Shown here: piece by piece, positions 9,024-15,890 of the stretch
How the letters are laid out: each line of letters begins with the position of its first letter
Position numbering within the stretch: position 1 is the first letter of the stretch
Assembly: GCA_002296225.1 (NCBI GenBank)
Contig: DBHR01000015.1
Span: forward strand, 52,505 to 116,504
Source: Acidobacteria bacterium UBA823
GTDB taxonomy: Bacteria; Acidobacteriota; Vicinamibacteria; Vicinamibacterales; UBA823
Reading direction: 5' to 3'
Length of the DNA stretch: 64,000 bases
Translations under genes and position numbers: made by a program
Notes under the pieces: generated by a model
Seen by the model: the letters and a program-made list of their open reading frames with translations, nothing else
What the model was told of the DNA's origin: nothing
The model's database searches: none

Positions 9024-9554
9024 CTATTGCTCTATCTCTACCAACAGTTGCCGGTCAATGGGGTATTCTCCCTCTCCAATTGGGAGCCACGGCGAACTGC
9101 GATGCTTGGCGAAGAGCTTGACCTCCACGTCCACGAACGCCCGGTTTTCCAGCATGTCGAGTCGGGGTTCCATGCCGGCGTAACCGAGCCCCGCACGCAT
9201 TACGATCGGCTGGGTCGAATCGCCCACCGGTAGTCCCTCGATGCTAATCGCCTTCACGGTAGAGCTACCCAACTCCTCCACATCCTCCAGGACCCGAAAG
9301 ACTCCCATAACAGTCACGACCGAGATCCGGTTCTGTGCACTATTCTTCAGCTTAAACGAGACCTGTGGGACGAGCTTGTTCCTCCCGTCTGGGAGAATGC
9401 CATTGTCGAACCAGCCGGTCGCCACATCGGTAACGAGTAGCTCATTGGCAACGTCGAGCGACTCTCCGCATCCTGCGACTAGGCTCGCCGCGATGAGCGC
9501 AAGACTCAGCACGACCGCCCGCAGGCCGTGGGCAGTTCCACTAGGAGGGCGCAT
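9024..9554 (-). CDS. Small lipoprotein downstream of the sigma/anti-sigma pair
   Basis: 176 residues from the ATG at 9554. An arginine-containing N-terminus, a hydrophobic stretch and a lipobox (SLVAGC, Cys29) mark a lipoprotein. The mature part (about 150 residues) is a predicted beta-rich domain with alternating hydrophobic residues, such as LVPQVSFKLKN and ISVVTVMGVFRVL. It has no family I can name with confidence. It starts 28 bases after the anti-sigma factor gene and is probably co-transcribed with it, so it may be a target or sensor of that system. A longer frame to 9662 exists but adds residues ahead of the signal peptide and is rejected. Confidence 0.7.
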   Translation of the reverse strand: MRPPSGTAHGLRAVVLSLALIAASLVAGCGESLDVANELLVTDVATGWFDNGILPDGRNKLVPQVSFKLKNSAQNRISVVTVMGVFRVLEDVEELGSSTVKAISIEGLPVGDSTQPIVMRAGLGYAGMEPRLDMLENRAFVDVEVKLFAKHRSSPWLPIGEGEYPIDRQLLVEIEQ

Positions 9555-9582
9555 GAGAAAATTGTAGATCAATATTCCGCCG

Positions 9583-10431
9583 TCATCGACCAGTAACTCG
9601 CTTGTAGCCAAGGAGGCGAAGCGAGCCGTCGGTGAGCAAATCGACCCGGTCGGCAACTCCACGCCGACTAACGCGACGTGCGGCCTCGAGATAATCCATA
9701 ATCTCGTTAGTTTGAACTACCTCGGCCTCAGTCAGTCCCTGGATCTGTCCTACCCGCTCCTCTATTCTGAGTAAGTCAGCCTGGCGTTGCGCCTCAGCCT
9801 CTCGCGTCAGGTGCGCGAACCGCAATGCTAGGTCGCGCTGCTGCCGACGCTCACTCTCCGTAATGAGCCGCTGGAAGTGTGTCGGCACCGGCTGTGCGTC
9901 CAACCCGGGCTCAACGGCCGTCGCCACCTCGGGCGAGACATCGGCACTGGACGCTCCGAACTCGCGCCGCAGCTCTGCTTTGAGCGCAACGAGATCGGCG
10001 TACCATGCAACGTCACCTGCGGTTTCGACCGCTTCGGTCGGAAAAGTAGGATTTGACCACCCGGTTTGCACCACCACGCCGTCATCTCCATACCGGATTT
10101 CGAGGTTCGCAACCGAGGCAACAATTAGGAAGACCACAGCTGCGGCCAACGACCAGACGGGCGCCGACTGCCACAAGGTCCATGGCTGGCCTGGCCGACC
10201 AGCCACCGCATCGGCCGGCACGATGGGGAACTCCGGCGCCGGCTTAGGCGGCATCCACTCCGCGAGACGGCCTCGCACACCGGTCAACGCCTCAAACTCG
10301 TCACGGCATGACACGCACAACGCAAAGTGGGCCTCGGCCCGTTCGCGCGCGCTTGCATCGCATTCGTCATAGAGATAGCTCACCAGCAACGACTTGTCAT
10401 TGCAGGCGTCATCGCTTTGGTTGTTTGTCAC
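9583..10431 (-). CDS. Zinc-finger anti-sigma factor, membrane-anchored
   Basis: 282 residues. The N-terminal 55 residues form a zf-HC2-type anti-sigma domain with the motif HFALCVSC (His35, Cys39, Cys42) after an upstream Cys near 24, as expected for zinc binding. One transmembrane helix follows at about 90-108 (VWSLAAAVVFLIVASVANL), then a C-terminal domain with a long helical, Arg/Gln/Glu-rich region (about 190-250) that probably lies outside the membrane. It would hold the ECF sigma factor at the membrane until a signal arrives. Its GTG start overlaps the sigma-factor stop (GTGA), giving coupled translation and roughly equal amounts. Confidence 0.88.
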   Translation of the reverse strand: MTNNQSDDACNDKSLLVSYLYDECDASARERAEAHFALCVSCRDEFEALTGVRGRLAEWMPPKPAPEFPIVPADAVAGRPGQPWTLWQSAPVWSLAAAVVFLIVASVANLEIRYGDDGVVVQTGWSNPTFPTEAVETAGDVAWYADLVALKAELRREFGASSADVSPEVATAVEPGLDAQPVPTHFQRLITESERRQQRDLALRFAHLTREAEAQRQADLLRIEERVGQIQGLTEAEVVQTNEIMDYLEAARRVSRRGVADRVDLLTDGSLRLLGYKRVTGR

Positions 10432-11075
10432 GTCGCTTTCCTGCTTTCCTGTTGCGTCGCCGTGGGCAACCCTCTGGATGGAAAAACTGCTGCGCGGTCA
10501 ATTCCCCGCCGTTCGAGTTCTTGCCGGAGATGGGTTAATCCTTTGTAGAGCCGCGTCTTGACCGTGCTCAATGGACACCCCTGGGAATCAGCGATCTCCT
10601 GAAAGGTAAACCCGTGATACTCCTTCAAGACGATCGCCGTGCGCTGCTCGCGGGGAATCGCCGCCATCGCTAGGGAGACCTCATCCCCCAGTTCCCGCCA
10701 CCCGACCAGATCCTCCACCGAATCACTAGGGATTTCGACCGCCGCTAGGTCTGGGACGTCAACGCCCTCTGGCACCGGAACCAGCGGTGACCGCCGTTCC
10801 CGGCGGCTCCAGTCACGGCAGAGATTGACCGTAATCTGGTATAGCCATGACGAGAACTTCGCTTGACCCCTGAAACCCTTGATGCTACGGAACGCCCGGA
10901 GGAATGTTTCCTGACACACGTCGCGCGCTTCGTCCTGATGTCCGAGTACGCGGTAGGCCAAGGCGTAAATCTGGCGCTCCCAACGCACCACGAGCTGGTT
11001 AAAGCTGTCGTGGTCCCCACGGACTGAGCGGGCCACCAGTTCCTCGTCGGTCCTCACCATCAACGCGCTGGACAT
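10428..11075 (-). CDS. ECF-type RNA polymerase sigma factor
   Basis: 215 residues from the ATG at 11075. Region 2 (about 22-90) includes DEARDVCQETFLRAF, and region 4 (about 132-186) has the helix-turn-helix GFTFQEIADSQGCPLSTVKTR. The linker is short, as in the extracytoplasmic-function group. It directs polymerase to a stress or envelope regulon and is controlled by the zinc-finger anti-sigma factor whose start overlaps its stop. A tail of about 25 residues follows region 4. An upstream extension of 48 codons is open but has no sigma-like sequence and runs through the palindrome at 11175-11196, so the ATG at 11075 is preferred; an ATG at 11060 is also possible. Confidence 0.92.
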   Translation of the reverse strand: MSSALMVRTDEELVARSVRGDHDSFNQLVVRWERQIYALAYRVLGHQDEARDVCQETFLRAFRSIKGFRGQAKFSSWLYQITVNLCRDWSRRERRSPLVPVPEGVDVPDLAAVEIPSDSVEDLVGWRELGDEVSLAMAAIPREQRTAIVLKEYHGFTFQEIADSQGCPLSTVKTRLYKGLTHLRQELERRGIDRAAVFPSRGLPTATQQESRKAT

Positions 11076-11174
11076 TACCACTGACTCAATGCGCGGCCGC
11101 AGGCCACTGGGCACTCGACCACACACACAGCTCCCTCTCCATATTAGACGGCGCATCGGCCTCAGCAGTCGGCA

Positions 11175-11196
11175 GCTAGCTGAAAAATCAGCTAGC
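11175..11196. repeat. Perfect 9-bp inverted repeat upstream of the ECF sigma gene
   Basis: GCTAGCTGA and TCAGCTAGC flank a four-base AAAA spacer. No U-run follows on either strand. It lies about 100 bases ahead of the sigma-factor ATG and roughly 30 bases upstream of a TAATAT -10-like box on that strand (11141-11146). It also lies in the control region of the divergent ABC-F gene. It looks like an operator for a dimeric regulator or a small hairpin; no binding protein can be named. Confidence 0.6.
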
Positions 11197-11329
11197 ATTA
11201 GCCACCAAATGCATGCCATTTAATATAAACCCTCTTTTCTCATATAGTTATCGATTCTGGTAACATATTCTGCTGGCAAGTGGCGGACCTCTTCGTCCAT
11301 GCGCCTTGGACCCACTGGCACCACTAAAA

Positions 11330-13282
11330 ATGATTCATCTCTCCGCCATCTCGAAACACTTCGGGACCCGCACGCTGCTCCAGGACATCACGTGGCAGCT
11401 AGGTCCTGGCGAGCGGGTTGGGCTCTGCGGACCGAACGGCGCCGGCAAGACCACATTGCTCAAAATGATGGCCGGCTCCGAAGAGCCAGACGTTGGACAG
11501 GTCGTCAGGCCGAACGGGTTAACGGTCGGGTATCTCCCCCAAGACGGTCTCGTCCACTCCGGCCGGACGGTCTTCGACGAAGTCAGTCGCGGTCTGCAAC
11601 CACTATTGGATTTGAAGGCAGAGATGCACACCCTCGAGCACCAACTGGGTGACACGTCGGTCCCGGGAGCCGAGCACCCACGGTTACTGGAACGCTACAG
11701 TGAGGTGCAAGAAACCTTCCAGCGCCAAGACGGCTACGTGATCGAGCAACGCGTCGCAACGATCCTTCGCGGACTAGGATTCGCCAAAAGCGATGCAGAG
11801 TGCCAATCCGAGACGTTTTCGGGTGGGTGGCAGATGCGCATCGCCCTGGCCAAACTATTGCTCGGGCGACCCGGGTTGCTTCTGCTCGACGAGCCGACGA
11901 ATCACCTCGATCTGGAGGCGCGCAACTGGCTTGAGACCTACCTCGCCGGATATCCGCATGCCGTAATGCTAGTCTCGCATGATCGCTTCTTTCTCGACGC
12001 TGTCGTCACCCGCATTACTGAGATCGGCCTAAAGACCCTAACCGACTATCCCGGCAATTACACCACCTACGTCGTTGAGCGGGATGCGCGGCTCGCACGG
12101 CTTCGGGAAGCTAAGCGCCGACAGGACGAGGAGGTCGCCAGGATCCGGCAGTTCGTAGATCGATTTCGGTATCAAGCGACCAAGGCTGCACAGGTACAAA
12201 GTCGCCTGAAGATGCTTAACAAGATCGTGCCGATCGAAGTGCCGCCTGTACACAAGAAGATGCATTTCCGCTTCCCGAAGTGTCGCAAGAGTGGCCGAAG
12301 TGTGATCGCACTAACCGGTGCAAGCAAAGCCTACGGCACGAACGACATCTTCCGTCCGCTCGACCTGATGATTGAACACGGCAGTCGGATCGCGCTCGTC
12401 GGACCGAACGGCTCGGGTAAGTCGACGTTGATGCGGCTCCTCGCGGGCACCGAAGCGCCTGACACAGGCACCCGCACCCAGGGGCACCAAGTCACTATGC
12501 AGTACTTCGCACAGGACGAGGCGGCACGTCTTGACCCGATGCTGACTGTGCACGACACGCTGGTCGGGGGTGCCACGTTCGACACGGTACCTGCCATTCG
12601 CAACGTCCTTGGTGGATTTCTCTTCTCGGGCGACGACATCGATAAGAAGGTCGGCGTGCTGTCAGGCGGCGAACGGACCCGGCTAGCGGTGGCGCGTATG
12701 CTGCTGCGCCCAGCTAACACGCTGCTGCTCGACGAGCCGACGAATCATCTAGATATCGATTCGACGGACGTGCTCCTCAACGCGCTCGTGGCTTTCAGCG
12801 GCACACTGATCTTCGTATCGCACGACCGCTACTTCGTAGACAGGTTGGCGACGCAAATCATCGAAATCGGCCGGGGGGAGGCGGTCGTCTATCCAGGCAC
12901 CTACAAGGAGTTTCGCTGGAGCCGGAGCCAACGGGCGGAGGCGCCCGAGACGCTGCCAAAGCAACTGGCCAAGCGCGACCCACGACGAAGTACACGGGTG
13001 GCCGCGGCCGCAGAACGCAAACGCGCTGCGGCGGAAGCACGCAAACGCCAGCGTGCGATCAATGCTCAGCGCCACCGCGTAACCGCGCTGGAGCAAGTGA
13101 TTAGCGACCGTGAAGCTGCCCTTAAGGAAATTGAAGCGACGATGAGCCAGCCAGATTTCTACAGCGATCGTGAAGTGGCTAACGCCCTGATTGCACAGCA
13201 CCAGGCTTTGATGTGGGAAATCGGCAATTTAATGCACCAGTGGGAAGGGTTGCAGACAGCCGCGCAGGAGAGGCTCCACTGA
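11330..13282 (+). CDS. ABC-F family ATPase (Uup/YheS-like)
   Basis: 650 residues from the ATG at 11330. It has two tandem ABC nucleotide-binding domains and no membrane part. The first has Walker A GPNGAGKTT (from about 34), signature SGGWQMR and Walker B LLLLDEPTNHLDLE; the second has GPNGSGKST, signature LSGGERTR and LLLDEPTNHLDID. The linker between them (about 230-320, rich in Arg/Lys and Gln) is the P-site tRNA interaction motif region. The last 100 residues are a charged coiled coil, as in Uup. ABC-F proteins act on the ribosome to relieve stalls or give antibiotic protection; which role applies here is open. It is divergent from the sigma factor and convergent with xerC. Confidence 0.92.
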   Translation: MIHLSAISKHFGTRTLLQDITWQLGPGERVGLCGPNGAGKTTLLKMMAGSEEPDVGQVVRPNGLTVGYLPQDGLVHSGRTVFDEVSRGLQPLLDLKAEMHTLEHQLGDTSVPGAEHPRLLERYSEVQETFQRQDGYVIEQRVATILRGLGFAKSDAECQSETFSGGWQMRIALAKLLLGRPGLLLLDEPTNHLDLEARNWLETYLAGYPHAVMLVSHDRFFLDAVVTRITEIGLKTLTDYPGNYTTYVVERDARLARLREAKRRQDEEVARIRQFVDRFRYQATKAAQVQSRLKMLNKIVPIEVPPVHKKMHFRFPKCRKSGRSVIALTGASKAYGTNDIFRPLDLMIEHGSRIALVGPNGSGKSTLMRLLAGTEAPDTGTRTQGHQVTMQYFAQDEAARLDPMLTVHDTLVGGATFDTVPAIRNVLGGFLFSGDDIDKKVGVLSGGERTRLAVARMLLRPANTLLLDEPTNHLDIDSTDVLLNALVAFSGTLIFVSHDRYFVDRLATQIIEIGRGEAVVYPGTYKEFRWSRSQRAEAPETLPKQLAKRDPRRSTRVAAAAERKRAAAEARKRQRAINAQRHRVTALEQVISDREAALKEIEATMSQPDFYSDREVANALIAQHQALMWEIGNLMHQWEGLQTAAQERLH

Positions 13283-13351
13283 GTTTCGCAGGATGCCGGA
13301 GGGCTCCAACGGACTCGGCGTAGAAGAACGCCGCCTCGCCGATGCCTGCCC

Positions 13352-14407
13352 TCACACGCGTGACGAGCTGATTTCTGGCGATCTTTGATCCTTAGTCCCT
13401 TGTTTCGACCGTGGGTGTAATTTCTTGTAATCCTTCGACAACTGGGCGAGGTCCACGTGGGTATAACGCTGCGTCGTATCTAAGCTCGCATGTCCTAGCA
13501 GTTCCTGGATAAACCGCAGGTCAGCACCGCACTCCAGCAGGTGCGTGGCAATCGAGTGGCGCAGTGCGTGCGGACTGATCTCGAGCTTCTTCGAGCACGC
13601 CGCCTCATATCGGCGGACAAGGCGGTCGACACTACGCGTCGACAACCTGCCGCCGCGGTAGTTGACGAACAATGGCTTCGCACCATCGCGCCTGCGCTGC
13701 ACCAATCGGATTGACAGTTGCGTCGGCCGCACTTTCTCGATTAATACCTTACGGTCGGGTAAATACCGCTTGAGCGCGGTCCTCGCGCTCTGGTTGAACG
13801 GTATTTCCCGCTCTTTACCGCCCTTGCCGTGCACGCGGACCAAGCGGACGTTCAGGTCGATGTCTGGAAGGTCAAGCGCAACCAATTCACTTAACCGCAA
13901 GCCCGACGCGTAGAACAGTTCGAGGATCGCCCGGTCACGACGGCCGAGCGGCGTGTCGATGTCTGGGGTGTCCATTAGTTCCGTGATCTGCTTCTGCTCG
14001 AGATGAACCGGAAGCTTCTGCACAAGCTTGGGCGGCTTAATGTACTCGCACGGGTCGTCTTCGATCAGTGCCTCTCGTTGAAGGTAGTGCCCAAAAGCCC
14101 GAAGAGCCGCTAGCTTGCGTTTAGGCGAGGCTGTCGATTTGCGGCCGTCTCGTGCAGTTCGCCGCAGTTCGTCCATAAACCCGCGAACATTCTCTTGATT
14201 GAAATCCTTTAGCGTCACACGGTTCTTACCGCCCTTTTTCTTCGCAGTTTCCTGCTTTACTTTTCTCTTCTTGTCTCGCTCCTGCTCGAGCAGCCTAGCC
14301 GTGAAGGTGATGAACTGAGTCAGGTCGCTCTTGTAGGCGCGCACGGTGTGCGCCGACAGAGCACGATACTGCAGGTGTTCAAGAAACAATCGGAGTTGAC
14401 TGAGCAT
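13352..14407 (-). CDS. xerC: Tyrosine recombinase XerC/XerD type
   Basis: 351 residues from the ATG at 14407, which lies inside the end of trmFO (29-base overlap). The catalytic set is complete: Arg171 (ASGLRLSEL), Lys195 (HGKGGK), His280 and Arg283 (SPHALRHS), His306 (LGHASL) and Tyr315 (QRYTHV). The N-terminal core-binding domain contains an unusual Lys/Arg-rich insert at about 42-66, making the protein longer than typical XerC (about 300). It resolves chromosome dimers at dif with a partner recombinase. The gene order topA-trmFO-xerC is a familiar household arrangement. No phage or integron genes are near. Confidence 0.93.
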   Translation of the reverse strand: MLSQLRLFLEHLQYRALSAHTVRAYKSDLTQFITFTARLLEQERDKKRKVKQETAKKKGGKNRVTLKDFNQENVRGFMDELRRTARDGRKSTASPKRKLAALRAFGHYLQREALIEDDPCEYIKPPKLVQKLPVHLEQKQITELMDTPDIDTPLGRRDRAILELFYASGLRLSELVALDLPDIDLNVRLVRVHGKGGKEREIPFNQSARTALKRYLPDRKVLIEKVRPTQLSIRLVQRRRDGAKPLFVNYRGGRLSTRSVDRLVRRYEAACSKKLEISPHALRHSIATHLLECGADLRFIQELLGHASLDTTQRYTHVDLAQLSKDYKKLHPRSKQGTKDQRSPEISSSRV

Positions 14408-15767
14408 CGTGTTTAAGTCCAACGTCGGCCCGCCACACAGCCAAGTCGTGAAGCGCTCGCTCGGCGGTTGCCAAACGGCGTGCCGCTCGCCGCTTCGGTG
14501 CCTGAGGAAGCGGCGGCATAATACCGAAGGTAATGTTGGTCGGTTGGTAATTGTGCGCATCGGCATGCGACACGTAGTAGGCAAGTGCCCCTAGCGCTGT
14601 GGTGCGCGGTGCCACAAGCGGCTCACGGCTGTGCACAAGAGCCGCGGCGTTCAATCCGGCCATCAATCCCGAAGCCGCACTCTCGACGTAGCCCTCGACG
14701 CCGGACAGCTGACCGGCAACGAACAGGTCGGCGCGCTGACGAGTTTGCCAAGTCTCGCGGAGCACCGTGGGCGCGTTGATATAGGTGTTCCGATGGATCA
14801 TGCCATACCGCACGAACTCCGCCCGCTCCAGACCAGGGATCAGCCGAAGTACGCGGTCCTGTTCGCCCCACTTCAGTTGTGTCTGGAAGCCGACAAGACT
14901 GAAATGCTCGCCCGCCAGGTTGTCCTGCCGGAGCTGCACGACGGCGTAGGGCTGACGCGCGACACGCGGGTCAATGAGACCCACCGGCTTCATCGGCCCG
15001 AACCGCAGGGTGTCACGGCCACGACTAGCCATTACCTCAATAGGCAGACAGCCCTCGAAAAACTTTGTTTGGTCGAAATCGTGGACAGTGGCTGATTCGG
15101 CGGTTGTCACAGCATTGTAGAAACGATCGTACTCATCGGCCGTCAGTGGGCAGTTTACATAGTCGCCCGACTCCTGGCCCGGTGACGCGTCAGACGCAGG
15201 CTCAGGGGAAACGCCGCCCCACCGAGAGGCACGGAACGCGCGCGTCCAATCGATCGTTTCAGCGAGCACGATTGGGCTGATAGCGTCGTAGAAGTACAGG
15301 TGATCGGTACCAACAAACGCGGCAATATCGGCAGACAGACACTCAGATGTCAACGGGCCGGTCGCGATGATCGCCGGCTCCACCGGCGTGTGCCCCGCGG
15401 GAATTGCCTCAATCTCGATCCGTTTGACCGTGATCAGCGGGTGTGCCTGAACCGCCGTGGTAACCTCTTCGGCGAAGCGCTCGCGGTCGACCGCCAGAGC
15501 CGTGCCAGCCGGCACGCGGGTCCGGTCCCCCACCTCCATCACAAGTGAGCCCATCCGCCGCATCTCTTCCTTAAGAAGCCCAACGGCATTTTCCAGTTTG
15601 TCACCCCGAAAAGAATTGCTGCACACGAGCTCGGCAAGGCGGTCGGTCTGATGAACGGCAGTGGGACGGTTCGGTCGCATTTCGCACAGCGTCACCCGGA
15701 CACCCATCGAGGCCGCCTGCCAAGCCGCCTCGCTGCCGGCCAAACCGCCGCCGATGACGTGAACCAT
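14379..15767 (-). CDS. trmFO: Methylenetetrahydrofolate-tRNA-(uracil-5-)-methyltransferase TrmFO
   Basis: 462 residues. The N-terminal FAD-binding motif HVIGGGLAGSEAA and CEMRP are followed by ELVCSNSFRGD (Cys49) and EGCLPIEVMASRG, the two cysteine motifs of TrmFO. The C-terminal HADAHNYQPTNITFGIMPPL is also a family hallmark. It methylates U54 in the T-loop of tRNA using methylenetetrahydrofolate and FADH2. The xerC start lies within its 3' end and topA is 123 bases upstream, all on the minus strand. The length is normal. Confidence 0.97.
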   Translation of the reverse strand: MVHVIGGGLAGSEAAWQAASMGVRVTLCEMRPNRPTAVHQTDRLAELVCSNSFRGDKLENAVGLLKEEMRRMGSLVMEVGDRTRVPAGTALAVDRERFAEEVTTAVQAHPLITVKRIEIEAIPAGHTPVEPAIIATGPLTSECLSADIAAFVGTDHLYFYDAISPIVLAETIDWTRAFRASRWGGVSPEPASDASPGQESGDYVNCPLTADEYDRFYNAVTTAESATVHDFDQTKFFEGCLPIEVMASRGRDTLRFGPMKPVGLIDPRVARQPYAVVQLRQDNLAGEHFSLVGFQTQLKWGEQDRVLRLIPGLERAEFVRYGMIHRNTYINAPTVLRETWQTRQRADLFVAGQLSGVEGYVESAASGLMAGLNAAALVHSREPLVAPRTTALGALAYYVSHADAHNYQPTNITFGIMPPLPQAPKRRAARRLATAERALHDLAVWRADVGLKHDAQSTPIVS

Positions 15768-15890
15768 GAACCGTGCCAGGATTACGCGTTGACTGACGCG
15801 ATGCCGAGGTTCAAACGTTGCGCGTATAAGGCATCAACGATCAAGGAAAGCGTGGTCGCCGATGAACCAACTCGCACCGACGGCATTACA

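Noticed and set aside
13352..14407. Tyrosine recombinase as an integrase of a mobile element
   Set aside because: Its place after topA and trmFO and the absence of attachment repeats or cargo genes fit the household XerC instead.
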